A stretch of DNA of 25,286 nucleotides from Chloroflexota bacterium (GCA_963169135.1 CAUJEQ010000029.1:1-25286); one strand, 5' to 3'. Positions 1 to 7,370 are shown, counted from the stretch's first letter. The notes: generated by a model from the sequence alone, not told the origin. A program made the numbers and translations.

Positions 1-13
1 ACGGAGTACGCCC

Positions 14-541
14 ATGCCGACTCCACGGAAAGTCGCGATGCTCGCCGAGATCAAGGACCGCATGGAGCGGGCCTCGATCGCGATCAGCGCGGATTATCGT
101 GGGCTGACCGTCGCCCAGATCACCGAGCTCCGGCGCGCGCTGCGGCCGAGCGGGATGCAGGTGAACATCGTGAAGAACACGCTCGCCGCGATGGCCGCCA
201 AAGAGGCTGGCCGCGAGGAGATGGCCGAAATCGTGCAGGGGCCGACGGCCCTGGCGATCGGGTTCGACGACCCGATCGCGCCGGTGAAGGCCCTGACCGA
301 GCACCTGCGGGCGAAGCGCCTGACCATCGAGATCCACGGCGGCTGGCTCGAGGGCAAGGTCCTCAGCCGCGCCGAAGTCGAGAGCCTGGCAACGATGCCC
401 TCGAAGGAACAGATGATCGCGGATGTGGTCGGCAAGCTGCAGAGCCCGCTGTACAACTTCGCCGGGCTGATGCAATCGACGATGCGCAACTTCGCCGGCC
501 TCATCGACTCACGGGCGAACCAGCTCGAGGCGACGGCCTGA
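14..541 (+). CDS. rplJ: 50S ribosomal protein L10
   Basis: L10 forms the base of the ribosomal stalk; it binds 23S rRNA with its N-terminal domain and carries L7/L12 dimers on its C-terminal helix. The 175-residue product has the usual N-terminal pattern (lysine-rich start, ADYRGLTVAQITELR near residues 27-41, then the VKNTLAAMAA stretch) and a hydrophobic C-terminal helix (LYNFAGLMQSTMRNFAGL) that fits L7/L12 docking. E. coli L10 is 165 residues, so this is full length. GGAG at 3-6 lies 7 nt before the ATG. The next gene on the same strand, 60 nt on, is rplL, the conserved partner. The autoregulatory leader usual for this operon lies outside the window. Confidence 0.97.
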   Translation: MPTPRKVAMLAEIKDRMERASIAISADYRGLTVAQITELRRALRPSGMQVNIVKNTLAAMAAKEAGREEMAEIVQGPTALAIGFDDPIAPVKALTEHLRAKRLTIEIHGGWLEGKVLSRAEVESLATMPSKEQMIADVVGKLQSPLYNFAGLMQSTMRNFAGLIDSRANQLEATA

Positions 542-601
542 ACCACCCCGGCAGGACCGGGCAACCGGCCAGCCACGAGACCCACTACGGAGACAAAGAC
601 G

Positions 602-1006
602 ATGGCAACCAAAGCATCCAAAATTGAAGAGGCCCTGGAACTCATCAAGGGAATGACCCTGCTGGAACTTCGAGACCTGAACAAGGCGATCGAAGAGGAG
701 TTCGGGATCACCGCGGCCGCGCCGATGATGATGGCCGCGGGCGCTGCCCCGGCCGCAGGCGGCGCCGCCCCGGCCGCGGCCGAGGAAGAGAAGACCGAGT
801 TCAACGTTGTCCTGAAGAGCTTCGGCGACAACAAGATCAACGTCAACAAGGCGATCCGCGAAGTCGTCAGCGGCCTTGGCCTGAAGGAAGCGAAGGACCT
901 CGTCGAGGCCGCCCCCACGAAGGTGAAGGAAGGCATCGGCAAGGAAGAAGCAGAGTCGATCAAGGCGAAGCTGAGCGAAGCCGGCGCGACCGTCGAAATC
1001 GAATAG
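602..1006 (+). CDS. rplL: 50S ribosomal protein L7/L12
   Basis: L7/L12 is the mobile stalk protein that recruits and activates translation GTPases. The 134-residue product has an N-terminal dimerisation helix pair (residues about 5-38), an Ala/Pro/Gly-rich hinge (about 40-62, with a run of three methionines), and the well-conserved C-terminal domain holding KTEFNVVL, GLGLKEAKDLVEAAP and KEGIGKEEAESIKAKL. It is a little longer than the E. coli protein (121), mostly in the hinge. GGAG at 589-592 precedes the ATG by 9 nt. It is co-directional with rplJ and followed within 20 nt by a strong hairpin that ends the operon. Confidence 0.97.
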   Translation: MATKASKIEEALELIKGMTLLELRDLNKAIEEEFGITAAAPMMMAAGAAPAAGGAAPAAAEEEKTEFNVVLKSFGDNKINVNKAIREVVSGLGLKEAKDLVEAAPTKVKEGIGKEEAESIKAKLSEAGATVEIE

Positions 1007-1025
1007 CTCCGGCCCCGACGGCAGG

Positions 1026-1063
1026 ACGAAGCAGGCCCGGCAGTGATGCCGGGCCTGCTTCGT
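1026..1063. terminator. Perfect 17-bp hairpin, probable bidirectional terminator
   Basis: The arms at 1026-1042 and 1047-1063 are perfect reverse complements of 17 bp around a GTGA tetraloop (GNRA type). It sits between the convergent stops of rplL (1006) and the antiporter (1073), where a shared terminator is expected. There is no T-run on either side, so it is not a textbook intrinsic terminator. Confidence 0.8.
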
Positions 1064-1072
1064 GTTCGGGGG

Positions 1073-2791
1073 TCAGGCCGGATGGTCGTGCTCGGCGGCG
1101 GCGTAGTGGATGTCGCGGACGGCATCGGAGAGGTGGAGCGCTTCTTCGGGGTCGAATCCGAGCGCGACGAAGGTCTGGCGCATGAGTTCGAGGCCGCCTT
1201 CGAATTCGGGGACGACGACCTCTGTGGCGCCGAGGCCGCGAAGGACGTGGATTTCGCCACCGGTGCGGGCGCGCACGAGGATGGGGACGCCCGGGGCGAT
1301 GGCGCGAGTTGCGGCTACGGCGACGAGGGCGGTGCTTTCGTCGGGGACCGTGACAACGACGACCCGGGCGTGCCGGAGTTCAGCGCGCTCGAGGACTTCG
1401 TGGCGGCCCGCATCGCCCCAGATGGTTGGGATGCCCGCGGCGTTCTGGCGGCGGGCGCGGCCGAGGTCGGACTCGATGACGGTAAACGGAGCGCCTACCT
1501 GCCCAAGCGCATGGCCGGTGAGTTCGCCGACCCGGCCGTAGCCGATGATGACGACATGTCCCTCCCGGGGGAGCCTGGGCTCGGGGAGATCGCCCTGGCG
1601 ATCGATGAAGCGCCAGACGCGCCCGGTACGACGGAGCGCACGCTCGAGGAGCGGGATGGTGCGGAAGGCGATGGGGTTGATGCTGATCGACGTGGCAGCG
1701 GCGGCCAGGACGACGTTGTAGGTCACGGGGGTCATCAGGCCGCTGCCAAGGCTTTCGTCGGCGATGATGAATGAGAATTCGCCGAGCTGGGCGAGCCCCG
1801 CGCCAACGACGAGCGCGGTGCGGGCAGGGTAGGGAAAGACGGCGGCAGTGAGGAACGCGATGGTAGCGTTGACGAAGAGCACGAGCAGCGTGACCGCCAG
1901 GTAGAGGTCGAGATTCTCGAGGACGAGCTCCGGGTCGACGAGCATGCCGACGGAGACGAAGAAGAGGACGGCGAAGGCATCGCGGAGGGGGACGACATCT
2001 GCGGCGACCTGGTGGCTCGTCTCGGTTTCCGAGACGACGACACCGGCGACAAACGCGCCGAGGGCGACCGAGAGGCCGAAGGCGGCTGCGCTGGTGGCGA
2101 TACCCAGGGCGCCAGCGACAAAGGCGAGGATGAAGAGTTCACGGCTGCCGGTGCGGGCGACGAGCGACAGGAGACGCGGGAGCAGGCGGGCGCCGAAGAC
2201 GAGCATGACGCTGACGAAAATCGTTGCCTTGACGACGGCGATGGCGAGGTTGCCCCAGAAGTCGCCTTCGTGGCCGGGTTCGAGGGTAGGGAGCATGGCG
2301 AGGGTGAGGATCGTGATGAGGTCCTGGGCGATCAGCCAACCGATGGCGACGCGCGCATGGACCGTGCCCATGAGACCACGGTCCTCGAGCGAGCGGATCA
2401 GGACGACGGTGGAGGCGATGCTTACGGCCAGGCCAAGGGCGAGCGATTCACGGGCGGGGAGGCCGAAGGCGTAGCCCAGGGCGGCGCCAGCGGCGGTGGC
2501 GAGCGTGACCTGGATGATGGCGCCCGGGACGGCGATGCGGCGGACAGTGTAGAGATCGGCCAGGTTGAAGTGAAGGCCGACGCCGAACATCAGGAAGATA
2601 ACGCCCAGGTTGGCGAGCTGCCCGATGGCCTCGGCATCCGCATCGTAGCCGGGCGTAAATGGCGAAATGACGAGTCCGGCGGCGAGGTAGCCGACGATCG
2701 GCGAGATGCCCACCAGGCGCGCGGCGATGCCTCCGGCGACGGCGAGGCCGAGTGCCGTCGCGATGGATGTCAGCAATGAAAAGTCTTCCAA
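1073..2791 (-). CDS. CPA2-family cation:proton antiporter with TrkA-N/RCK domain (KefB/YbaL-like)
   Basis: This is an integral membrane K+/H+ or Na+/H+ antiporter of the monovalent cation:proton antiporter-2 family. Residues 1 to about 385 form the Na+/H+ exchanger domain with roughly a dozen hydrophobic helices (for example PIVGYLAAGLVISP near the start, and GEFSFIIADESLG). After a linker, a cytosolic RCK-N nucleotide-binding domain begins; its dinucleotide motif GYGRVG is at residues 417-422 and the acidic end of the second strand is VIESD. The length of 572 residues is close to E. coli YbaL (558). The start is a TTG; no ATG lies nearby, and a TAGTCT hexamer ends 7 nt upstream, so the mRNA may be leaderless. 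It lies 50 nt downstream of the dehydrogenase on the same strand. The transported ion cannot be told from sequence. Confidence 0.9.
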   Translation of the reverse strand: MEDFSLLTSIATALGLAVAGGIAARLVGISPIVGYLAAGLVISPFTPGYDADAEAIGQLANLGVIFLMFGVGLHFNLADLYTVRRIAVPGAIIQVTLATAAGAALGYAFGLPARESLALGLAVSIASTVVLIRSLEDRGLMGTVHARVAIGWLIAQDLITILTLAMLPTLEPGHEGDFWGNLAIAVVKATIFVSVMLVFGARLLPRLLSLVARTGSRELFILAFVAGALGIATSAAAFGLSVALGAFVAGVVVSETETSHQVAADVVPLRDAFAVLFFVSVGMLVDPELVLENLDLYLAVTLLVLFVNATIAFLTAAVFPYPARTALVVGAGLAQLGEFSFIIADESLGSGLMTPVTYNVVLAAAATSISINPIAFRTIPLLERALRRTGRVWRFIDRQGDLPEPRLPREGHVVIIGYGRVGELTGHALGQVGAPFTVIESDLGRARRQNAAGIPTIWGDAGRHEVLERAELRHARVVVVTVPDESTALVAVAATRAIAPGVPILVRARTGGEIHVLRGLGATEVVVPEFEGGLELMRQTFVALGFDPEEALHLSDAVRDIHYAAAEHDHPA

Positions 2792-2798
2792 CTCGTCA

Positions 2799-2804
2799 AG
2801 ACTA
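2799..2804 (-). promoter_or_regulatory. -10-like TAGTCT ahead of antiporter
   Basis: On the minus strand TAGTCT ends 7 nt before the TTG start at 2791. No convincing -35 is seen. It belongs to the recurring short-spacing pattern suggestive of leaderless mRNA. Confidence 0.4.
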
Positions 2805-2841
2805 CAGGTGATCTGGTGGTCGCGGATGGGCGAACGGCAGG

Positions 2842-3879
2842 TCAGCCGTTCGGCAGGACCACCACCTTGCAGTCGTTTGGCCTCGCCAGCGCTTCGAAGG
2901 CGGACGGGAGTTCATCGATGCCGACGGTGCGAGTGACCATCGGCGAGGTATCGATGCTGCCATCGCCGAGAGCGCCAAGCGCCTCCGCGTATTCGGCCGG
3001 GGTGTAGCCGAGGACGAACTGGAGCGTGAGCTGCTTGTTGATACCGACCATGGGGAAGATGCGGTCTTCCTTCATGCAGACGCCGACGACGACGACGCGG
3101 CCCAGGCGTCCGACGAGCTCCATTGCCTGGCGGAGGGTGCCCTCAACGCCGACGCATTCGAAGACGGCGGGAGCGGGAGCGCCGGTGGCTTCGAGCGCGG
3201 CGGCGGCGAGGTCCTGTTCGGCGGGGTTGACGACGAGGTCGGCGCCAAGCTGGCGGGCGAGTGCGCGGCGGGGTTCGGCGTACTCGGAGACGGTGACGTG
3301 CCTCACGCCTTCCTTCTTGAGCCAGAGGAGCGTCATGAGGCCGATAGGCCCGGCGCCCATGACGATGGCGTTCTCGCCGGGCTGCATACGGGCTTCGCGG
3401 ACGGCGTGGAGGCCGACGGCGCAGGGCTCGGTGGTAGCGGCAACGCGATCGGGGACTGAATCGGGGACGGCGAGGAGCATGGGGGCGCTCATCACGACGT
3501 ACTCGCCGTAGGCGCCGGGATACTTCGTGCTGTAGCCGATCGCCACCATACCGTTGGGCGAGGCAGGGTCGATCAGGACGGGGATGGAGGTGACGCGCGT
3601 GCCCGGGGCCCAGGCCTCGGCACCAGGTCCGGCCTGGACGACTTCCGCGACGAACTCGTGTCCCATGACGATGCCGGTGTCCTGGTCTTCAGTATCCCAG
3701 GCGACGCTTCCGCTCATGCGGGAGGCGGCGATCATGTCGTCCATGTACTTCGCGGCGTGGAGGTCTGAGCCGCAGATGCCGCAGGCCAGGACCCTGGCGA
3801 GGACCTGTCCGGGACCGGGGACGGGCTGCTGGACAGATTCGACTGCAAGGCTCTTCCCGCGAAGGACCATGGCTTTCAT
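2842..3879 (-). CDS. Zinc-type medium-chain alcohol dehydrogenase (no structural zinc loop)
   Basis: A cytosolic NAD(P)-dependent medium-chain dehydrogenase/reductase; the substrate is not predictable. From the ATG at 3879 the product is 345 residues. It shows the catalytic-zinc signature CGICGSDLH (Cys36), GHE with His74-Glu75, the TEPCAVGLHAV segment, and the nucleotide-binding GAGPIG motif followed by a Rossmann fold. The lobe that normally carries four closely spaced structural-zinc cysteines contains none (residues about 95-135), and the region before GHE has an insert (about residues 46-70). An in-frame TTG at 3900 would add seven residues, but it has no ribosome binding site, while GAGGCGG lies upstream of the ATG, so the ATG is preferred. 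It reads into the antiporter gene after 50 nt and is divergent from rdgB. Confidence 0.88.
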   Translation of the reverse strand: MKAMVLRGKSLAVESVQQPVPGPGQVLARVLACGICGSDLHAAKYMDDMIAASRMSGSVAWDTEDQDTGIVMGHEFVAEVVQAGPGAEAWAPGTRVTSIPVLIDPASPNGMVAIGYSTKYPGAYGEYVVMSAPMLLAVPDSVPDRVAATTEPCAVGLHAVREARMQPGENAIVMGAGPIGLMTLLWLKKEGVRHVTVSEYAEPRRALARQLGADLVVNPAEQDLAAAALEATGAPAPAVFECVGVEGTLRQAMELVGRLGRVVVVGVCMKEDRIFPMVGINKQLTLQFVLGYTPAEYAEALGALGDGSIDTSPMVTRTVGIDELPSAFEALARPNDCKVVVLPNG

Positions 3880-3915
3880 AGGGTTGTCCGCCTCGGGCAA
3901 AAGGTGTGGGCGCGA

Positions 3916-3921
3916 ACTCTA
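3916..3921 (-). promoter_or_regulatory. Possible -10 (TAGAGT) for the dehydrogenase
   Basis: TAGAGT on the minus strand lies 36 nt upstream of the chosen ATG (3879). This would give a leader of about 30 nt containing the GAGGCGG purine stretch. No clear -35 is visible. Confidence 0.35.
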
Positions 3922-3971
3922 GCACAGGCGTGAGAGCACGGCGCGAGCAGGCAAGGCGGGCTTACCTTCCG

Positions 3972-4001
3972 TTGCCCGGGATACCCGAATTCGGCCAAAC
4001 T
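3972..4001 (+). promoter_or_regulatory. Possible rdgB promoter
   Basis: TTGCCC (3972-3977), an 18-nt spacer and CAAACT (3996-4001). The hexamer ends 6 nt before an in-frame ATG at 4008 and 18 nt before the ATG at 4020. It matches the consensus only in part. Confidence 0.35.
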
Positions 4002-4019
4002 CTGCAGATGGGAGTTCAC

Positions 4020-4640
4020 ATGGGCGAACCGCCGGACGAGGCGCGGCGGATATTGCTGGCTACCAACAACCCGGGCAAGGTGAGGGAGTTCCGGAGGCTG
4101 CTCGAGCCGTTTGGGTTCGTGGCAGTGACCCCGGCCGAGCTGGGTATCGCGCTGGAGGTGGCGGAAGACGGGCGGAGCTACGCCGAGAACGCCGTGATCA
4201 AAGCGCGGGCGTTCGCGGAGGCGGGCGGGATGACCGCGCTGGCGGACGACTCGGGGATAGAGGTCGATGCGCTGGGTGGCCGGCCCGGCATGTACTCGGC
4301 GCGTTACGGCGGTTCCGGGCTCGACGACCGGGGACGGGTAGAGTGGCTGCTGAGCGAGCTGGCAGGAGTTCCCGAAGAGCAGCGGACCGCGCGCTACCGG
4401 GCGGTGGCCGCGGTGGCGTTCCCAGAGGCCGGGCGCGAGCCCGTAACCTTCGAAGGCGTCCAGGAGGGGAAGATCGGGTGCGAGCCGCGGGGCGAACGCG
4501 GGTTCGGGTACGACCCGGTGTTCGTCCTGGATGACGGACGGACGCAGGCAGAGGCGAGCGATGAGGAGAAGGACCGGATCAGCCACCGGGCGCAGGCGGT
4601 GAAGGCGGCGGCCGGCTACCTGTTGGAGTGTGGACGATGA
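4020..4640 (+). CDS. rdgB: RdgB/HAM1-family dITP/XTP pyrophosphatase
   Basis: This enzyme hydrolyses non-canonical purine triphosphates (dITP, ITP, XTP) to monophosphates and pyrophosphate, keeping deaminated bases out of nucleic acids; it is cytosolic and usually dimeric. Family motifs are in order: LLATNNPGK (residues 12-20), SYAENAVIKA (53-62), ALADDSGIEVDAL with the catalytic-base aspartate equivalent at 77, GERGFGYDPVF, and the C-terminal SHRAQAVKA. The product is 206 residues, normal for the family. GGGAG at 4010-4014 is 5 nt before the ATG at 4020. An in-frame ATG at 4008 sits 6 nt after a -10-like hexamer and could be a leaderless alternative adding four residues. The stop overlaps the next start in an ATGA. 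Confidence 0.95.
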   Translation: MGEPPDEARRILLATNNPGKVREFRRLLEPFGFVAVTPAELGIALEVAEDGRSYAENAVIKARAFAEAGGMTALADDSGIEVDALGGRPGMYSARYGGSGLDDRGRVEWLLSELAGVPEEQRTARYRAVAAVAFPEAGREPVTFEGVQEGKIGCEPRGERGFGYDPVFVLDDGRTQAEASDEEKDRISHRAQAVKAAAGYLLECGR

Positions 4641-5146
4641 TAGGTCGCGGTATCGGGGCCGCGGCGCTGGCGGTAATAGCGCTGGCAGCAACGGCCTGCG
4701 GGACCCCGGCCAGCGGGATCCCGGAAGAACCCGTATGCGCGACACCGGCGCCCCTGCCAACATCACGCGCGACGCCAGGGACGGTGTCGGTGCAGGCGTA
4801 CTTTTCGCGGATCCGGAATGGGGCGGGCGCGCTGTACACCGCGCGGGAGGTACTTCGGGCGAAATACGCCGAGGACACGTTCTACCGGCGGGAGGAGTTC
4901 CGGCCGGACTTCGTGGCGTATGCCGACGAAACCATCTGCGCGGCGCGGGGGCTGCGGGAGCTTTCGGCCCCGATCGAGACGCTGGGGGAGTTCGACCAGA
5001 AGTTCGATGTGGCGCTGGACGCACTCATTGAACACACGATTGCCGGCCGCGAGGCGGTGCGCATGCGGAACGTGAGCGACTACCGGGAATGGTTCGCGGG
5101 GGTGGACGAGAAGATCTCGGCGGTGGTGGCTACGTCGCGGCGGTAG
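4637..5146 (+). CDS. Putative lipoprotein, function unknown
   Basis: I do not recognise a family. The 169-residue product begins with a short basic segment, a hydrophobic core (residues about 6-19) and a lipobox-like ATAC with Cys21, so it is probably exported and lipid-anchored; Ala rather than Leu at -3 makes the lipobox weaker. The mature part is helical and charged, with a few aromatic residues (YFSRIRNGAGALYTAREVL, FDVALDALIEHTIAGREAV) and no metal or nucleotide motif. The ATG at 4637 shares ATGA with the rdgB stop, and GGAG at 4625-4628 lies 8 nt upstream, so the two genes are probably translationally coupled. A GTG at 4628 is possible but less likely. Confidence 0.75.
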   Translation: MIGRGIGAAALAVIALAATACGTPASGIPEEPVCATPAPLPTSRATPGTVSVQAYFSRIRNGAGALYTAREVLRAKYAEDTFYRREEFRPDFVAYADETICAARGLRELSAPIETLGEFDQKFDVALDALIEHTIAGREAVRMRNVSDYREWFAGVDEKISAVVATSRR

Positions 5147-5154
5147 GGCGCGGA

Positions 5155-5183
5155 TCGACAGGCCCGGCGGGAGCGGCCACAAT
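5155..5183 (+). promoter_or_regulatory. lipA promoter, leaderless spacing
   Basis: TCGACA (5155-5160, five of six matches to TTGACA), a 17-nt spacer, then CACAAT (5178-5183). The ATG of lipA follows after 6 nt, so transcription would begin at or next to the start codon. The only purine stretch, GGGAG at 5169-5173, is too far upstream to serve as a ribosome binding site. Confidence 0.6.
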
Positions 5184-5189
5184 CGAACC

Positions 5190-6143
5190 ATGGCGATTCG
5201 GCACCCTGAACGGCCGCCCTGGCTCAAAGTGCGCTTCCCAACGGGCGGAAGGTTTGGCGAACTGCAGGAGCTGATGCGGAGCCAGGAGCTCCACACGGTC
5301 TGCGAAGAAGCCCGTTGCCCGAACATCGGCGAATGCTGGAGCCGGGGCACGGCGACGTTCATGATCCTCGGCGATACGTGCACGCGTTCGTGCGGGTTCT
5401 GCGCGGTGAAGACCGGCCGCCCGGGGACGGTGGACACGGGCGAGCCGCGCCGGGTGGCCCTGGCAATCCAGCGGATGGGGCTGCGGCACGCGGTGATCAC
5501 GAGCGTGAACCGAGACGAGCTCCCGGACGGAGGCGCGGGGATCTTCGCGGAGACGATCCGCTGGACGCGGCGGCTGTCGCCGGAGACGACGATCGAGGTA
5601 TTGATCCCTGACTTCAAGGGCGATTGGGCGGCGCTGAGCACCGTGCTTGAGGCGCAACCCGAAATCCTGAACCACAACACGGAGACGGTGCCGCGGCTCT
5701 ACCGCGAGGTGCGGCCCCAGGCCGTGTATTCGAGGTCACTTGAGCTGCTGAAGCGGGCGAAGGAGATGGACCCGGGGACGGTGAGCAAGAGTGGGGTGAT
5801 GGTGGGACTGGGTGAAACGAAGGACGAGTTGCTGCAGGTGTTCGAAGACCTGGCGGTTCATGGGGTTGAGGTGCTGACGGTGGGTCAGTACCTGCAGCCG
5901 ACGCCGGCGCACCTGCCGATAGCGCGCTATTGGAGTCCGGAAGAGTTCGCCGGACTCAAGGCGGCGGCGGATGCGATGGGGTTCCGGCATGTGGAGGCGG
6001 GTCCGCTGGTGCGGAGTTCGTACCACGCGGAGGAACAGGCGACCTCGGCCCGGGGCCCGGGACTTCGCCCGCGAGGGACCGGCGGGGGTAGTATCACGAT
6101 GGTCCCTCTGGCAGAAAGCGGCCCGCACGAGGAAATGGCATAG
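5190..6143 (+). CDS. lipA: Lipoyl synthase (radical SAM)
   Basis: LipA inserts two sulfurs into the octanoyl group on lipoyl domains of 2-oxoacid dehydrogenases and the glycine cleavage H protein. The 317-residue protein has the auxiliary-cluster motif CEEARCPNIGECW (Cys38, 43, 49), the radical SAM motif CTRSCGFC (Cys64, 68, 71), HNTETV, and the C-terminal RSSYHAEE whose serine ligates the auxiliary cluster. All key residues are present. The last 35 residues or so are Gly/Arg-rich and look poorly conserved. No lipB (octanoyltransferase) or lplA lies beside it. The start fits a promoter with leaderless spacing directly upstream. Confidence 0.97.
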   Translation: MAIRHPERPPWLKVRFPTGGRFGELQELMRSQELHTVCEEARCPNIGECWSRGTATFMILGDTCTRSCGFCAVKTGRPGTVDTGEPRRVALAIQRMGLRHAVITSVNRDELPDGGAGIFAETIRWTRRLSPETTIEVLIPDFKGDWAALSTVLEAQPEILNHNTETVPRLYREVRPQAVYSRSLELLKRAKEMDPGTVSKSGVMVGLGETKDELLQVFEDLAVHGVEVLTVGQYLQPTPAHLPIARYWSPEEFAGLKAAADAMGFRHVEAGPLVRSSYHAEEQATSARGPGLRPRGTGGGSITMVPLAESGPHEEMA

Positions 6144-6155
6144 GGCGTTTCCTGA

Positions 6156-6184
6156 TTGTGGCGCTTCCGAGACCGGCTTAGTTT
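6156..6184 (+). promoter_or_regulatory. Promoter of the small histidine kinase, leaderless spacing
   Basis: TTGTGG (6156-6161), exactly 17 nt, TAGTTT (6179-6184), then 6 nt to the GTG at 6191. This is one of the clearest leaderless-type promoters in the window. Confidence 0.6.
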
Positions 6185-6190
6185 CGGCGG

Positions 6191-6874
6191 GTGCTTATGG
6201 CTACGATCGAGAATCCAGCGAACATGGACGACGCAGAGCACTACCGGCGGGAGTCGCTGGGGGCGTTCGCGCACGAAATTCGCACGCCGCTGACCTCGAT
6301 CAAGATGGTGATGGAACTCGCACGGCGGCAGGCACAGGACGGCCAGCTGGTCCTGGACGAGGAGCTCGCCGACATGCTGCGCACCTCGGTGGAAGACCTG
6401 CAATCGCTCGCTGACGACCTCCAGGAGACCTCGCGGCTGGAGCGGGGACGCCTGACACTGGCGACCGGCCCGTGCGACCTCGGAACCGCGATCGCTGCGG
6501 CGCAAGAGTTGCTCGAGGGCCACCCCGAGCTGGCGGTGGAGTCCGAAGGAACGGTCGAGGGCCCGTGGGATGCTCCCCGGCTTGTCCGGGCGATTGCTGG
6601 GTTTACGCAATCGGCCAACCGGCTCGGAGACGGAAGCGGACTGGTGGGGCTCGAATGGGAAGCCGGGAGCGAGGGGATTGTGCTCAAGTTCAGGAGCGGG
6701 GAGCCGGGGGGGGATCCGCGGGCAATCGGGGCGGATGCCGGGTTCTCATTTTTTCGGTCGCGTCAGCTTGTATTAGCCATGGGCGGGTCCGTACACTCTG
6801 CGCGAGCCGAGCGATACGCGGCATTCACGGTCGCGTTACCGCTGCAGGCGACTGGGGGCGGTGCGCGTGGTTGA
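6191..6874 (+). CDS. Small histidine kinase-like protein with degenerate ATPase domain
   Basis: The 227-residue protein has no membrane segment or sensor domain. It begins almost at once with a HisKA dimerisation/phosphoacceptor domain: FAHEIRTPLTSIKMVMEL, with the phosphoacceptor His28. A linker and a HATPase-like C-terminal half follow. That half keeps the overall shape (RLVRAIAGF at the N-box position, a SGEPGG segment, GFSFFRSRQLVLAMGGSV in the G2 region, ending FTVALPL), but the N-box asparagine, the G1 aspartate (DxGxG) and the GxGL glycine motif are not recognisable. It may be unable to bind ATP and act as a phosphotransfer or scaffold partner. GTG 6191 is chosen because TAGTTT ends 6 nt before it; the ATG at 6197 is an alternative. 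The response regulator gene overlaps or nearly abuts its end. Confidence 0.8.
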   Translation: MLMATIENPANMDDAEHYRRESLGAFAHEIRTPLTSIKMVMELARRQAQDGQLVLDEELADMLRTSVEDLQSLADDLQETSRLERGRLTLATGPCDLGTAIAAAQELLEGHPELAVESEGTVEGPWDAPRLVRAIAGFTQSANRLGDGSGLVGLEWEAGSEGIVLKFRSGEPGGDPRAIGADAGFSFFRSRQLVLAMGGSVHSARAERYAAFTVALPLQATGGGARG

Positions 6875-6878
6875 ACCG

Positions 6879-7232
6879 ATGAAGATTCTGCTTGCGGAAG
6901 ACGAACGGACCATCTCGCGCCTGATCAAACAGGTGCTGACGAACGCCGGGCACGATGTGGTGGGAGTCCAGAGTGCGGCAGAGGCCATGGAGCAGCTCGA
7001 TGCCGGCACGTTCGACCTGGTGCTCCTGGACCTGAACCTGGCGGATGGCGATGGGATGCGCGTGGTGAGTTTGCTGGAACAGTCCAGCGGGCCAGTGCCG
7101 CCGGTGGTACTCATGACCGGCGAGGGCACGCTCGAGCAGGATGACCCACGGTCACGGCGTGTGGCGCGCGTGCTGCCGAAGCCGTTCGACCTCGATGAAC
7201 TCGAACAGACAGTCAATTTCTTCGTCGCGTAG
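6879..7232 (+). CDS. Single-domain response regulator (CheY-like receiver)
   Basis: A 117-residue receiver domain with no output domain. Acidic pocket Glu7-Asp8-Glu9, phosphoacceptor Asp51 (LVLLDLNLADGDG), Thr80 (VLMTGEG) and Lys101 (LPKPF) are all present, so phosphorylation should work. It directly follows the small kinase and is its likely partner. The ATG at 6879 gives the typical MKILLAEDE start, 4 nt after the kinase stop. In-frame GTG codons at 6861 and 6867 would overlap the kinase gene and are alternatives; GGGGG just before 6861 gives that one some support. With no DNA-binding domain it must act through protein contacts. Confidence 0.9.
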   Translation: MKILLAEDERTISRLIKQVLTNAGHDVVGVQSAAEAMEQLDAGTFDLVLLDLNLADGDGMRVVSLLEQSSGPVPPVVLMTGEGTLEQDDPRSRRVARVLPKPFDLDELEQTVNFFVA

Positions 7233-7242
7233 TCGGCATGGG

Positions 7243-7266
7243 CGCGAGCATCCCCGGATGTGCGCG
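7243..7266. other. Imperfect hairpin after the response regulator
   Basis: CGCG-x-GCATC pairs with GATGT-x-CGCG around a CCCG loop, with one mismatch and one wobble, 11 nt after the stop codon. It could be a weak terminator. There is no T-tract. Confidence 0.3.
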
Positions 7267-7309
7267 ACTCCCATAACGCAGCGATGGCTCCCCTGAACGT
7301 CCGCACCGG

Positions 7310-7315
7310 TAGACT
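7310..7315 (+). promoter_or_regulatory. -10-like TAGACT ahead of a micro-ORF
   Basis: TAGACT ends 6 nt before the ATG at 7322, the same spacing as at lipA and the small kinase. The -35 is unclear. Confidence 0.45.
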
Positions 7316-7321
7316 GACGGC

Positions 7322-7366
7322 ATGACGCACACACCAAGACGGTCGCCGAAGCGGCCGGGAGCCTGA
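7322..7366 (+). CDS. Possible 14-residue leader peptide upstream of the NnrS-like gene
   Basis: ATG at 7322 opens a 14-codon frame (MTHTPRRSPKRPGA) ending in TGA at 7364-7366, 4 nt before the NnrS-like ATG. It is rich in Arg, Lys and Pro. The TAGACT 6 nt upstream would make it the first codon of a leaderless mRNA. The ribosome binding site of the next gene (GGGAG, 7357-7361) lies inside its last codons, so translation of the peptide could control access to that site. It is out of frame with the main gene. This is inferred from position only. Confidence 0.35.
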   Translation: MTHTPRRSPKRPGA

Positions 7367-7370
7367 GCGG

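Noticed and set aside
547..561. Small hairpin between rplJ and rplL (CCCGG, 5-nt loop, CCGGG)
   Set aside because: Only 5 bp, which is easily found by chance in GC-rich sequence. No further support for attenuation or processing.
94..1260. A 388-codon minus-strand frame across rplJ and rplL
   Set aside because: Ser/Arg/Ala-rich shadow of two certain ribosomal protein genes.
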